A DNA stretch of 64,000 bases. Origin: Micromonospora sp. DSM 45708. Its GTDB lineage: Bacteria; Actinomycetota; Actinomycetes; Mycobacteriales; Micromonosporaceae. Shown piece by piece: positions 16,672 to 26,255 of this stretch (its first letter is position 1; each line of letters begins with the position of its first letter). Under the pieces are notes generated by a model. That model did not search any database. It saw only the letters and a list, made by a program, of their open reading frames with translations, and was not told the origin of the DNA. The translations under genes were made by a program, and so were the position numbers. The stretch spans positions 806,001-870,000 of the forward strand of contig NZ_CP154796.1 of assembly GCF_039566955.1 (NCBI RefSeq). Reading direction: 5' to 3'.

Positions 16672-18731
16672 TGGCCGGGAACAGCACCGTCCGGATCCTG
16701 GACGGCAACACGTTCGTGGTCTCCGAGGACAGCGGTGACATCGAGGCCACGCCGACGGAACCGACCGGCCTGTTCTCCCTCGACACGCGTTACCTGTCGA
16801 AATGGGTGCTCACGGTCGACGGCGAACGGCTCAACGCGCTCTCCTACGACGACCTCCAGTACTACGAGGCGCGTTTCTTCCTGGTGCCCGGGATGGCCAC
16901 GCACTACGTCGACGCGAAGCTGTCGGTCATCCGGGAGCGGGTGGTCGGCGGCAGCTTCCGGGAGACGGTGAGCGTGCTCAACCACGACGAGAACGCGGTC
17001 GACCTGGAGATCCGGATGGACGCCGGCGCCGACTTCGCCGACCTCTTCCAGGTCAAGGACGAGATCCTCAACAAGAAGGGCGAACTGTACGCCGAGGCGG
17101 AGTCGGACCGGCTGCGGCTGGGCTACCGGCGGGGGAACTTCAAGCGGGAGACGGTCATCTCCGCGAACCAGCCGGCCCGCTACGACAACCGGGGCGTCTC
17201 CTGGAGCATCCACCTGGAGCCCAACGAGCAGTGGGACGTCCTCATCGACGTGCAGACGTTCGCCATCGGCCCGGGTGGTCGGGACCTGCGGCTCGGGCTG
17301 CGGGCGCACGGCAACGAGCGGCTCGCGCTCCAGCACGACCTGGAGGAGTGGATCGACCGGGCCCCCAAGGTCAACAGCGAGCACGACCGGGTCGCCGCGA
17401 CCTACCGGCGGAGCCTGGTCGACCTCGCCGCGCTGCGCTTCTCCCCGCTGTCGCTCGGTGGGCAGACGCTGCCCGCCGCCGGCCTGCCCTGGTTCATGAC
17501 CATGTTCGGCCGGGACAGCATCCTCACCTGCCTCCAGGTGCTGCCGTTCGCGCCCGGGATGTCCAAGACCACGCTGCGCATCCTCGGCGCGCTCCAGGGC
17601 ACGCGGTTCGACGACTTCCGGGACGAGGACCCGGGCCGCATCCTGCACGAGATGCGGTACGGCGAGACCGCCGCGTTCGAGGAGCAGCCGCACTCGCCCT
17701 ACTACGGCTCGGTGGACGCGACCCCGCTGTTCGTGGTGCTGCTCGACGAGTACGAGCGGTGGAGCGGGGACGTCGCGCTGGTCAAGGAGCTGGAACGGGA
17801 GTGCCGCGCCGCGCTGAAGTGGATCGACGACTACGCCGACCTGGCCGGCAACGGCTACGTCTGGTACGAGCGGCGCAACACCGACACCGGCCTGGAGAAC
17901 CAGTGCTGGAAGGACTCCTGGGACTCCATCTCGTACGCCGACGGCACGTTGCCGCCGTTCCCGCGGGCGACCTGCGAGGTGCAGGGGTACGCGTACGACG
18001 CGAAGATGCGCGCCGCCCGCCTGGCCCGGGAGTTCTGGGGCGACCCCGCGTACGCCGATCAGTTGGAACGCGAGGCGGCGGAGTTGAAGGCGCGGTTCAA
18101 CCGCGACTGGTGGGTCGCCGACGGCGGTTTCTACGCGCTTGCCCTGGACCCGGAGGGGCGGCAGTGCGACGTGCTCAGCTCCAACATCGGTCATCTGCTG
18201 TGGAGCGGCATCGTCGACGACGACCGGGCGTCGCAGATCGCCGAGCACCTGGTCGGGCCGCGGCTCTGGTCCGGTTGGGGGGTGCGGACGCTGGCCGAGG
18301 GCGAGATCCGCTACAACCCGATCGGCTACCACAACGGCACGATCTGGCCGTTCGACAACTCGTTCGTCGCCTGGGGTCTGCGCCGGTACGGCTTCGCCGA
18401 CGAGGCGGCCACGGTGGCCAACGGCATCCTGGACGCGGCCACCTATTTCGACGGCCGGCTGCCGGAGGCGTTCGGCGGCTACCAGCGGGAGCTGACGAAG
18501 TTCCCGGTGGAGTACCCGACCGCGTGCAGCCCGCAGGCGTGGTCGACCGGCGCGCCGCTGCTGCTGATCCGGACCATGCTGGGGCTGGAGCCGCACGAGG
18601 GGCACCTGTCGGTGGACCCGCGGCTGCCGGTGGGCATGGGGCGGATCGAGGTGCTGGACATCCCGGGCCGCTGGGGGCGGGTGGACGCGTTCGCGCGCGG
18701 CCGGCTGGACCTGGACAAGCTGGCGGGTTGA
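16671..18731 (+). CDS. amylo-alpha-1,6-glucosidase / glycogen debranching enzyme
   Basis: A 686-aa cytosolic enzyme. The N-terminal GDE_N domain (about 1-220: 'TGLFSLDTRYLSKWVLTVDGE') precedes an (alpha/alpha)6 barrel of the amylo-1,6-glucosidase/GH63-like type (about 260-680: 'WFMTMFGRDSI', 'GRILHEMRYGE', 'YYGSVDATPLF', 'WPFDNS'). The family removes alpha-1,6 branches from glycogen or related glucans. It is co-translated with the SCP2 gene. Trehalose genes otsA and otsB-GH15 lie 35 kb away, not in the same operon. Confidence 0.9.
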   Translation: MAGNSTVRILDGNTFVVSEDSGDIEATPTEPTGLFSLDTRYLSKWVLTVDGERLNALSYDDLQYYEARFFLVPGMATHYVDAKLSVIRERVVGGSFRETVSVLNHDENAVDLEIRMDAGADFADLFQVKDEILNKKGELYAEAESDRLRLGYRRGNFKRETVISANQPARYDNRGVSWSIHLEPNEQWDVLIDVQTFAIGPGGRDLRLGLRAHGNERLALQHDLEEWIDRAPKVNSEHDRVAATYRRSLVDLAALRFSPLSLGGQTLPAAGLPWFMTMFGRDSILTCLQVLPFAPGMSKTTLRILGALQGTRFDDFRDEDPGRILHEMRYGETAAFEEQPHSPYYGSVDATPLFVVLLDEYERWSGDVALVKELERECRAALKWIDDYADLAGNGYVWYERRNTDTGLENQCWKDSWDSISYADGTLPPFPRATCEVQGYAYDAKMRAARLAREFWGDPAYADQLEREAAELKARFNRDWWVADGGFYALALDPEGRQCDVLSSNIGHLLWSGIVDDDRASQIAEHLVGPRLWSGWGVRTLAEGEIRYNPIGYHNGTIWPFDNSFVAWGLRRYGFADEAATVANGILDAATYFDGRLPEAFGGYQRELTKFPVEYPTACSPQAWSTGAPLLLIRTMLGLEPHEGHLSVDPRLPVGMGRIEVLDIPGRWGRVDAFARGRLDLDKLAG

Positions 18732-18738
18732 CCCCGGC

Positions 18739-19131
18739 TCAGTGGCCGGCCGGCGGTGCGTCGGCGTGCGCCTCGTTCGGCGGCAGCAGGCAGAACTCGT
18801 TGCCCTCCGGATCGGCCAGCACCGTCCACCGGGGCAGCTCGCGGACCACCGTCGCGCCGGCCTCCAGCACGGCGGCGCGTTCCTCGGCGTCGCCGACCAG
18901 GTCGAGGTGGATCCGGCCGGGCGTGGGCAGGTCGCCGGCGGGGCTGATCCACAGGTCCGGCCGCCGCCCGTGCGGGTCGCGCAGCAGCACCGCCTCGGCC
19001 GGCCCGAGCGTGCGGTCGGCGAGCTTCGTCCGGTCCGCCTCCACCACGGGCAGCCCGCTGACCGCGCTCCAGAACGGGGCGAGCAGGTACGGATCGCGGC
19101 AGTGGATGACGATCGCGGCGAGATCGGGCAT
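18739..19131 (-). CDS. VOC family (glyoxalase-like) protein
   Basis: A 130-aa protein with two beta-alpha-beta-beta-beta units. 'IVIHCRDPYLLAPFWSAVSGLPVV' and 'RIHLDLVGDAEERAAVLEAGA', ending 'VLADPEGNEFCLLP', are typical of the glyoxalase-like domain-6 group. Members bind a metal and act in resistance or small-molecule chemistry; the substrate is unknown. TAGGTT ends 6 nt before the ATG, so translation is likely leaderless. Confidence 0.85.
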   Translation of the reverse strand: MPDLAAIVIHCRDPYLLAPFWSAVSGLPVVEADRTKLADRTLGPAEAVLLRDPHGRRPDLWISPAGDLPTPGRIHLDLVGDAEERAAVLEAGATVVRELPRWTVLADPEGNEFCLLPPNEAHADAPPAGH

Positions 19132-19140
19132 GCCTCGAAC

Positions 19141-19800
19141 CTAGTCGGCGCGGGCCGCCGGCAGGACGTTGTCCAGGAACGCGGCGGTGACCGCGCGCAG
19201 GTCGGGGCGGGCCAGGTCGAGCGCGTGACCACCGTGGGTGAGCCAGAGGTGCGTCGGGTGGCCGGCGGCGAGCAGCCGACCGGCCAGCTCGACCGCCTGC
19301 GCGGCCGGCACCGGCACGTCGTCGCGGCCCTGCACCAGCAGTACCGGCACGCCGGCGCCGAGGTGACTGGCGACGGTGGCGTCGGCGGTGGCCGGATCGC
19401 CGGCGGCCGGCGGGTGCCCGAGCAGGTCGGCCCACGGGTCGTCACCCGGGGGCCGGCGGCGCCGCTGCTCGTCGTCGAGCGGATCGACGGGCGCCCAGTA
19501 CGCCAGCGCGGCCGTCACGTCACCGGGCTGGTCCACCCCGCGCAGGGCCAGGTGCAGGGCGAGCATCCCGCCGGCCGAGTCGCCGCCGACCAGCAGCGGC
19601 AGGCCGCCCGCGGTGGCCCGGGCGGCCCGCGCGGCGGCGCGTACGTCGTCGAGCTGGGCCGGCCAGCGGGCCTCGTGGGAGAACCGGTAGCCGGCGGCGA
19701 CCACCCGCAGGCCGAGCGGTGCCAGCGCCACGCCGTCCCCCGAGGAACGGGCCCGCCAGCCGCCGCCGTGGATCCAGAGCAGTACGCCGCGTTCGGTCAT
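19141..19800 (-). CDS. alpha/beta hydrolase (esterase/lipase-like)
   Basis: A 219-aa alpha/beta hydrolase. It has the oxyanion motif HGGGW, the nucleophile elbow GDSAGG, an Asp in 'VQGRDDVPVP' and a His in 'THGGHALDL'. This is the hormone-sensitive lipase/acetyl-esterase type, somewhat shorter than usual (about 250-300 aa). The start at 19800 keeps the motif order; no clear RBS is visible. It lies upstream of, and on the same strand as, the VOC gene. Confidence 0.85.
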   Translation of the reverse strand: MTERGVLLWIHGGGWRARSSGDGVALAPLGLRVVAAGYRFSHEARWPAQLDDVRAAARAARATAGGLPLLVGGDSAGGMLALHLALRGVDQPGDVTAALAYWAPVDPLDDEQRRRRPPGDDPWADLLGHPPAAGDPATADATVASHLGAGVPVLLVQGRDDVPVPAAQAVELAGRLLAAGHPTHLWLTHGGHALDLARPDLRAVTAAFLDNVLPAARAD

Positions 19801-19899
19801 CCCACCATCGTGGTCGCGGCCGGAGCGCTCCGCGACCCGGCTCTGCCGAGGGCAGAGCGGCACTACGGTCCGGTAACCTACGCAGGGTAAAGTCACCGG

Positions 19900-20652
19900 A
19901 TGCCGGAACTCGTGTACCCGCCCGTGATCACCGCCGCCAAGACGATGTTCCGCGCTCTCGACCTGCGCCTGGACGTGACGGGCAGCCAGCACGTGCCGCG
20001 TACCGGCGGGGCGGTGCTCGCGTCCAACCACGTGAGCTACCTCGACTTCATCTTCTGCGGCTACGGCGCGCACGGGTCCCGCCGGCTGGTCCGGTTCATG
20101 GCCAAGGAGAGCGTCTTCCGGCACCGCGTCTCCGGCCCGCTCATGCGCGGCATGAAGCACATCCCGGTCAACCGCGCCGCCGGCGCCGGGTCGTACGCCA
20201 CCGCGGTCGGCGCGCTGCGCCGGGGCGAGGTGGTCGGCGTCTTCCCGGAGGCGACGATCAGCCGGTCCTTCACCGTCAAGGACCTCAAGAACGGCGCGGC
20301 CCGGATGGCGCAGGAGGCCGGCGTGCCGCTGCTGCCGGTGGCGCTCTGGGGCACCCAGCGGCTCTGGACCAAGGGTCGCCCGCGCACCCTGACCCGCCGG
20401 CACACCCCGATCACCATCATGATCGGCGAGCCGATGGACCCGTCCGCCTACCCGGACGCCACCGCCCTCACCGCCGACCTGCGCATCCGGCTGTCGGCGC
20501 TTGTCGACCGGGCCCAGCGGGACTACCCGGACCAGCCGGCCGGCCCGGACGACGCCTGGTGGCAGCCGGCTCACCTGGGCGGCGGCGCGCCCACCCCGGA
20601 GCAGGCCGTCGAGCTGGACCGCTCGGACCGCCGCTCCCGCAGCACCTCCTGA
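19900..20652 (+). CDS. 1-acyl-sn-glycerol-3-phosphate acyltransferase (PlsC family)
   Basis: Transfers an acyl group to lysophosphatidic acid or a related acceptor at the membrane. The 250-aa protein has the HX4D motif in 'NHVSYLD', block II around 'VRFMAKESVF', block III 'GVFPEATISRS' and block IV 'LPVALWGTQ'. The order and spacing fit the PlsC family. The C-terminal 40 residues are Pro/Ser/Arg-rich. TAAAGT ends 6 nt before the ATG, suggesting a leaderless mRNA. The gene is followed by a 636-bp non-coding repeat cluster. Confidence 0.9.
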   Translation: MPELVYPPVITAAKTMFRALDLRLDVTGSQHVPRTGGAVLASNHVSYLDFIFCGYGAHGSRRLVRFMAKESVFRHRVSGPLMRGMKHIPVNRAAGAGSYATAVGALRRGEVVGVFPEATISRSFTVKDLKNGAARMAQEAGVPLLPVALWGTQRLWTKGRPRTLTRRHTPITIMIGEPMDPSAYPDATALTADLRIRLSALVDRAQRDYPDQPAGPDDAWWQPAHLGGGAPTPEQAVELDRSDRRSRSTS

Positions 20653-20681
20653 CCGACCCCGCCTCCGGCGGGCCGGGTCGC

Positions 20682-20809
20682 GCCTTGCCGTGCGGTGCAG
20701 GGCCGGGTCACGCCTTGCCGTGCGGGCCGGGCCAGGCCTTGCCGTGCGGTGCAGGGCCGGGCCAGGCCTTGCCGTGCGGCGCAGGGCCGGGTCACGCCTT
20801 GCCGTGCGG
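20682..20809. repeat. five 24/30-bp direct repeats
   Basis: The core GCCTTGCCGTGCGG starts at 20682, 20712, 20736, 20766 and 20796, giving periods of 30, 24, 30 and 30 bp. The linkers (for example TGCAGGGCCGGGTCAC) are also nearly identical. The array begins 30 bp after the acyltransferase stop. There are no spacers of unique sequence, so it is not a CRISPR array. Confidence 0.85.
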
Positions 20810-20830
20810 GTGGGGGAGAGCAGTCCCGGC

Positions 20831-21028
20831 CGCCTACGAACTTGATGGCGTGAATGGGTCACGGCACGCGGAGGTCGGTAAGGGCGGACGCAGGGCGAGC
20901 CGGAGCGGACGAGCCCGCACGCCGGGCCCAGCTCGACTTCCCGGCCCCGCTTCGTGCGTCGCTCGCCTTCCGGGCCTCACGCACGAGCTCCCCGTGGTGA
21001 GTCATTCATGCCATCAAGTTCGTAGGCG
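20831..21028. repeat. 198-bp element with 32-bp terminal inverted repeats
   Basis: The segment 20831-20862 and the reverse complement of 20997-21028 match at 29 of 32 positions, beginning CGCCTACGAACTTGATGGC. The 134-bp interior has a further stem, TCGTGCGT (20952-20959) with ACGCACGA (20979-20986). No transposase gene and no clear target duplication are seen. It looks like a MITE-like or large hairpin element. Confidence 0.75.
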
Positions 21029-21089
21029 CCCCGAACACATGAGCCGCGCCCGCGTCGGGCCTACCGAGTGGCCGATCGGCCGGCCGGGC

Positions 21090-21129
21090 GGGCGATCGGG
21101 CGATCAGGTTGGGCGATCGGGCGATCAGG
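21090..21129. repeat. 21-bp tandem repeat, two copies
   Basis: A 19-bp unit GGGCGATCGGGCGATCAGG occurs at 21090-21108 and again at 21111-21129, separated by TT. Each unit contains two GGGCGATC words, and diverged copies continue to about 21160. Confidence 0.8.
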
Positions 21130-21167
21130 CGGGCGATTGGGGCGACCGAAGGATCGGGCGGGCAGCC

Positions 21168-21231
21168 CGCCGGTCCGCCGGTCCGCCGGTCCGCCGGTCC
21201 GCCGGTCCGCCGGTCCGCCGGTCCGCCGGTC
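21168..21231. repeat. 8-bp microsatellite, eight perfect copies
   Basis: CGCCGGTC is repeated eight times without a mismatch, followed by CGCC. It lies in the non-coding cluster before the gene ending at 21289. Length variation between strains is likely by slippage. Confidence 0.92.
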
Positions 21232-21288
21232 CGCCAGGCGGCCCCGCGCGGCGTCGCGCGGGGTCCGGGCATGACGACCGGCGAGGCG

Positions 21289-22029
21289 TCAGCAGGCGGA
21301 GCCGGGTCGGTCGCGGGCCAGGAAGTCGAACCGGGGCCCCAGCGCCTCGGCCGCCGGCTGACGGTAGTAGTCGTCGCGGGACAGGAACTCCACCGGCAGC
21401 GAGCCGGGCAGCGTCACCACGCCCGGCGTCGGGCCGGGGGAGGCGGCGACCCGGGTGGCGAGCGCGTCCCGCTCCCGCGGGGACAGGTCAACCAGATCGG
21501 GGTGGGCCAGCCGGAACCCGGCCACCGCGCGGCGTACCTGCCGGGCCAGCGCGGTGACCAGGGGGACCGGGCCGGTGAGCGCCAGCGCCGGCTGCCGGAT
21601 GGTGCGCAGCGCGTCGCAGACCACCCGCAGCTCCGCCGTGTCGCCGTTGGTTTCGACCAGCTCCAGCCGGGACGGCCACTGCCAGCGGATCTGACCGCTG
21701 ACCAGGCGGGACAGCCGGACCGGGCGCCGGTGCCGGGCGCCGGTCGGGCTGTCCCGCCCGGGGACCAGGGACAGCTCGGAGCCGGTGCAGAGGTACACCA
21801 GCCGCCGGTCGGTCACGGTGACCGACGCCTCGTCGGGCAGCGCCCAGCAGCGGACGTCCTCGGTGGGGCCGAGCAGGTGACCGGTGACCGGCAGCCGGTG
21901 CTGGGCGAGCAGCCGCTCACCGGGATCGAGCACCAGCGCGTAGCGCCGGTCGAGCAGGGGGCGGGTCGGGTCGTCGTCGGTGTCGAACCGGTGTGGCCCG
22001 ATGAAGAAGGGTGTGGCGTCCTCCGGCAC
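21289..22029 (-). CDS. conserved hypothetical protein
   Basis: A 246-aa soluble protein with no domain I can name. The N-terminal half is strand-rich ('YALVLDPGERLLAQHRLPV', 'ASVTVTDRRLVYLC', 'WQWPSRLELVETNGDTAELRVVCDALRT'), a pattern reminiscent of a PH-like or GRAM-like fold. The C-terminal half is helical and ends 'DFLARDRPGSAC'. GTG 22029 is chosen because GGGAGG lies 7 nt upstream. It follows the response regulator gene on the same strand (75 bp gap). Confidence 0.65.
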   Translation of the reverse strand: MPEDATPFFIGPHRFDTDDDPTRPLLDRRYALVLDPGERLLAQHRLPVTGHLLGPTEDVRCWALPDEASVTVTDRRLVYLCTGSELSLVPGRDSPTGARHRRPVRLSRLVSGQIRWQWPSRLELVETNGDTAELRVVCDALRTIRQPALALTGPVPLVTALARQVRRAVAGFRLAHPDLVDLSPRERDALATRVAASPGPTPGVVTLPGSLPVEFLSRDDYYRQPAAEALGPRFDFLARDRPGSAC

Positions 22030-22103
22030 GGTACGACCTCCCGGTGACGGTTGGCGGTACCGGTGAGCCTGACCGATTCCGGGGCCGGCTGTCATGACGC
22101 CCG

Positions 22104-22820
22104 TTAGGGGGTCGGCCGGTCGGCCGACGCCTGCGACCGGTAGATGCCGATCTCTTCCGGTCGGACGAGGCCGTCCTCGATCGCGCGGGCGAGCAGGGCC
22201 GCCTTGGTGGCCGCCGGACGCCCGGCCCGGGTGTACTTGATCCGGGCCCGGTCCACGTACTGCTTCACGGTGTGCTCGCTGATCTGCATCCGGCGGGCCA
22301 CCGACGCCTTCGACATCGACTGGAACCACAGCAGCAGTGCCTCACGTTCCTTGTCGGAGAGCGACGGCCGGTCCGGGCGGGCATCGGCGACCATCGCGCC
22401 GGCCAGCGCCGGCGGCACGTACGGGCGGTCGCTCGCCGCCGCCAGCACGGTGGCCACGCAGTGTTCCCGCCCCTCGTGCTTGGCCAGGAACGCGACCGCG
22501 CCCGCGTCCAGCGCGGCCAGCATGGTCTGCGGGTCGGTGTGCTCCGAGTAGACCACCACGCGTCGCCCGGCGGCGCTCAGCTCGGCCAGCTTGTCGAGCA
22601 CCATCCGCCCGTGCAGCCGCAGGTCGAGCAGCACCACCTCGGCCTGCGGCGCGGCCCGTAGCACCGTGTCGGGGTCGTCACCGGTCGCCAGCACCCGCAG
22701 CCGTGGCTCGGTGGACAGCCAGGCGCGTACGCCGTCGATCACCACGGGATGGTCGTCGACGATCGCCACCCCGACCGGCTGCCCGGCGTTCACGCCTGCC
22801 GCCAGCGGGTCTGCGTCCAT
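22104..22820 (-). CDS. LuxR-type response regulator
   Basis: A 238-aa NarL/FixJ-type regulator. The receiver domain (about 17-135) has acidic pocket residues 'VDDHP', phospho-acceptor D66 in 'LLDLRLHG', Ser in 'VVYSEH' and Lys in 'FLAKH'. The LuxR HTH is at about 163-225 ('LSDKEREALLLWFQSMSKASVARRM'). GGGGAG lies 6 nt before the ATG. It is the last gene of a three-gene operon, overlapping the degenerate sensor by 31 bp; the kinase gene is first. DNA targets are not known. Confidence 0.9.
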   Translation of the reverse strand: MDADPLAAGVNAGQPVGVAIVDDHPVVIDGVRAWLSTEPRLRVLATGDDPDTVLRAAPQAEVVLLDLRLHGRMVLDKLAELSAAGRRVVVYSEHTDPQTMLAALDAGAVAFLAKHEGREHCVATVLAAASDRPYVPPALAGAMVADARPDRPSLSDKEREALLLWFQSMSKASVARRMQISEHTVKQYVDRARIKYTRAGRPAATKAALLARAIEDGLVRPEEIGIYRSQASADRPTP

Positions 22821-24034
22821 CTGATCTCCCCGTCCCGTTCGTGCAGGTGCTCCACCGACCGGTCCCCGTCGGGGGTCGGCACCGGGTCGTCCGGACCGTC
22901 GTGGTCCGGTGTCACCAGGCTGACCACCACCTCGTCCGGGCCGGCGACCACCGTCAGCCGCGCCCAGCCACGGGCACCGGTCAACGCCGCCGTGAGCGGG
23001 TCGGCCAGGGCCCGACGCACGTCGACCGGCAGTTCCGGCGGCGCGCCGACCGCCACCAGCTCGATCGGCAGACCGTTCCGCTCGGCCAGGTCGGCGGCGG
23101 CCCGCAACTCGTGCAGCAGCGGGTCGGGCACGTCGTCGGACTCGGCGATCAGCCGGCGCAGCCGGGCCGCGGCCAGCGCCGCGCGGCGGCGTACCGCCGG
23201 GTCGGCCGGGTCGGCGTCGCCGGTCGCCAGCGCCGCGAGCACCTCCTCGGCGGTGCCGCTGACCAGGGCGAGCCGGGCCTGCCGCTCGCCCCGAGCCCGT
23301 TCGGCCGCCTCCCGCTCGGCGGCCACCGCCGACGCCGCCGCGGCGGTGCCGGCCCGGTCCCGGGCCAGCGCGGTGAGCGCCGCCGCGCCGGCGAAGACCG
23401 CCACCGGAAGTGTGGAGGTGCCGTAGACGTACATCGCGTAGCGGCTCAGGTCGGCCGGCGTGGTCGCGTCGTGCAGCGCCACCGCCACCAGCGCGATCGT
23501 CGCGTGCGCGGCGAGCAGCGCCAGCAGCCAGCGCACCGGCCGCTGCCAGAGCACCAGCAGGAGGAACCAGGCCAGCCCGCCCCACACCCAGTTGGCGGTG
23601 GTGAACAGGAACCGCTCGCCGACTGCCGCGAAGACCGCCGCGTCGACCACCAGCAGCACCGCGGTCAGCCGCCGGGCCGGGGGCAGTCCGCCACCGAGCA
23701 GGCTTACGCCGGTGGCGACGCCGACCAGCGCGGTCACCAGCCAGCCGGCCGCCACCACCGCCGGGGCGGCCATGCCGGACCCCGCCTCCAGCACCGCCGG
23801 CAGGCCGATCGCCAGGTGCCAGGCAAACGCGATGCCGACCGCCACGAGCCGGGCGCCCCGGTCCGACGCGTCCGCCACGGCGTGCGCATGGGGCGGCGCC
23901 CCGGCCGTCCCGCCGCGTGCCACGTGCCAGGGCCGGGGTGCCGGGCCGGTTCCCGTGGTCGGACCGGTGAGCGCCGCCGGGCCGGTGTGCACCGACGGCA
24001 CGCTCGTCAGCGCCGTACCCGAATCAGTCGCCAT
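22790..24034 (-). CDS. degenerate sensor histidine kinase-like membrane protein
   Basis: A 414-aa protein with about six membrane helices (about residues 60-235), a coiled-coil linker and a C-terminal domain that lines up with HisKA_3-HATPase of its neighbour but has lost key residues. The H-box region reads 'RARGERQARLALVSGT' with no His, and the N-box position reads 'PLTAALTGARGWA' with no Asn. No DxGxG box is present. It cannot be a normal kinase. It overlaps the true kinase gene by 11 bp and the regulator gene by 31 bp, so the three are made together. A role as co-sensor or kinase modulator is inferred. Confidence 0.75.
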   Translation of the reverse strand: MATDSGTALTSVPSVHTGPAALTGPTTGTGPAPRPWHVARGGTAGAPPHAHAVADASDRGARLVAVGIAFAWHLAIGLPAVLEAGSGMAAPAVVAAGWLVTALVGVATGVSLLGGGLPPARRLTAVLLVVDAAVFAAVGERFLFTTANWVWGGLAWFLLLVLWQRPVRWLLALLAAHATIALVAVALHDATTPADLSRYAMYVYGTSTLPVAVFAGAAALTALARDRAGTAAAASAVAAEREAAERARGERQARLALVSGTAEEVLAALATGDADPADPAVRRRAALAAARLRRLIAESDDVPDPLLHELRAAADLAERNGLPIELVAVGAPPELPVDVRRALADPLTAALTGARGWARLTVVAGPDEVVVSLVTPDHDGPDDPVPTPDGDRSVEHLHERDGEIRWTQTRWRQA

Positions 24035-25202
24035 CGGACCACTCCAGCCGCACCCGGGTGCCGGCGCCAGGGGCGGTAGTCACCACCGCCCGGCCGTCCA
24101 CGGTGGCCATCCGCCCGTGGATCGACTCGCGCAGCCCGTACCGGTGGGCGGGGACCGTGGCCGGGTCGAAGCCGGGACCGTCGTCGACCACCTCGACCAC
24201 CACGGCGCCGCCCGGGTGGGCCAGGCGCAGCGTGGTGGCCGCGCCCGGCGCGTGCCGGGCCACGTTGGCCAGCGCGGCGGCGGCGCTGTCGGCGAGCGCC
24301 GCGGCGACCTCCGCCGGCACCCGGCACGGCGGCAGCGTCGCGGTCACCGCCAGCTCCGGCAGCCCGGCCAGCACCGTGCGCAGCCGCTCGTCGAGGTCCG
24401 CCTCGCCGGCCGCCGTCGCGGTCCGCGCCCCGGCCAGGGCGCTGAGGGTACGCAGGTCCGCCGCGCACCGCTCGCGCAGCGCCACGGAACTGCCTCCGAC
24501 CGCGCCCAACCCGACCATGGTCAGCGTGCCGAGGACGGTGTCGTGCAGGTCCCGGTTGTGCCGCCGCTCCGCCTCGCGGGCGGCGCGCGCCACCACCGCC
24601 TCGCGGGACAGCCGCTGGTAGCCGGCGAACGCGACGTCGGCCCGGCCGAGCCAGCCGCGCATCACCGCCGTCATCACCGCCGCGCAGCCGGTCTGCACCA
24701 GCAGCGTGCCGGTGTGCGCGCGTGCCTCGACCGGGTTCCCGGCCAGCGTGGCGCCGGTCGCGTAGGCGGCGGTGACCAGCAGGCCGGCCGGCACCGACCA
24801 GCGGGCCGGCGCGGTGGCCTGCGCGTTGATCACGGTGGTGCTGGCCAGCACCGCGACCCAGCTCGCCTCGCCGGGCAGCACCTCCGGTGCGACCAGCCAC
24901 GGCACGGCCAGCGCGGTGGCGGTGGTCAGCGCCACGTCGCCGGCGGCCAACGCGCCACCGACGCCGTGCCGGAACGCGCGGACCGCGTACCAGCCGGACC
25001 ACGCGGTGAGCGCGACGACGGCCGGGACCAGCAGTGCCACCCGCACCGGTGGCGTCCGCACCGACAGGGCGACCGCCGCGCCGACCAGGCCGCAGGTGAG
25101 CCGGAGCAGCGCCGGCAGCGTGGTGAAGATGAGCGTGAACGCGCCGCCGGCCGGACAGTCCAATGGGGACCGTGGGAGGGTCGTGGCGGCAGCCACCGGC
25201 AT
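24024..25202 (-). CDS. sensor histidine kinase (HisKA_3 type)
   Basis: A 392-aa membrane kinase. About five to six hydrophobic helices (residues 25-190) are followed by the dimerisation/phosphoacceptor helix 'RRHNRDLHDTVLGTL' (H220 the likely phosphosite), the N-box 'ALANVARHAPG' and the G1 box 'VVDDGPGFDP'. It should autophosphorylate and pass phosphate to D66 of the LuxR regulator encoded two genes downstream. Start ATG 25202 has GGAAGGA about 10 nt upstream. First gene of the operon; the signal is unknown. Confidence 0.9.
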   Translation of the reverse strand: MPVAAATTLPRSPLDCPAGGAFTLIFTTLPALLRLTCGLVGAAVALSVRTPPVRVALLVPAVVALTAWSGWYAVRAFRHGVGGALAAGDVALTTATALAVPWLVAPEVLPGEASWVAVLASTTVINAQATAPARWSVPAGLLVTAAYATGATLAGNPVEARAHTGTLLVQTGCAAVMTAVMRGWLGRADVAFAGYQRLSREAVVARAAREAERRHNRDLHDTVLGTLTMVGLGAVGGSSVALRERCAADLRTLSALAGARTATAAGEADLDERLRTVLAGLPELAVTATLPPCRVPAEVAAALADSAAAALANVARHAPGAATTLRLAHPGGAVVVEVVDDGPGFDPATVPAHRYGLRESIHGRMATVDGRAVVTTAPGAGTRVRLEWSDGD

Positions 25203-25354
25203 CGGAGAGGTGTCCTTCCGGCAGCGACCCGACCGGGTCCGCGCGGGATAGATTGACGCCGGAGAATAACACGCTTTGTCGGAACCGGTCACCCTCGGTG
25301 TGCGGCGCGTCGCCGGTGAACGGCAAAGCGGAGCTGAACCGTCCGGTTTTCGGG

Positions 25355-26188
<834 letters not shown>

Positions 26189-26255
26189 GGGCGGACCCTA
26201 GCGTCGACCGCCGACACTCCCACCCGCGCGGATGCGGATGTGGTGAACTTCCCGG

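Noticed and set aside
20682..20809. CRISPR-like spaced repeats
   Set aside because: The periods are 24 and 30 bp, the linkers are themselves repeated, and no cas genes are present.
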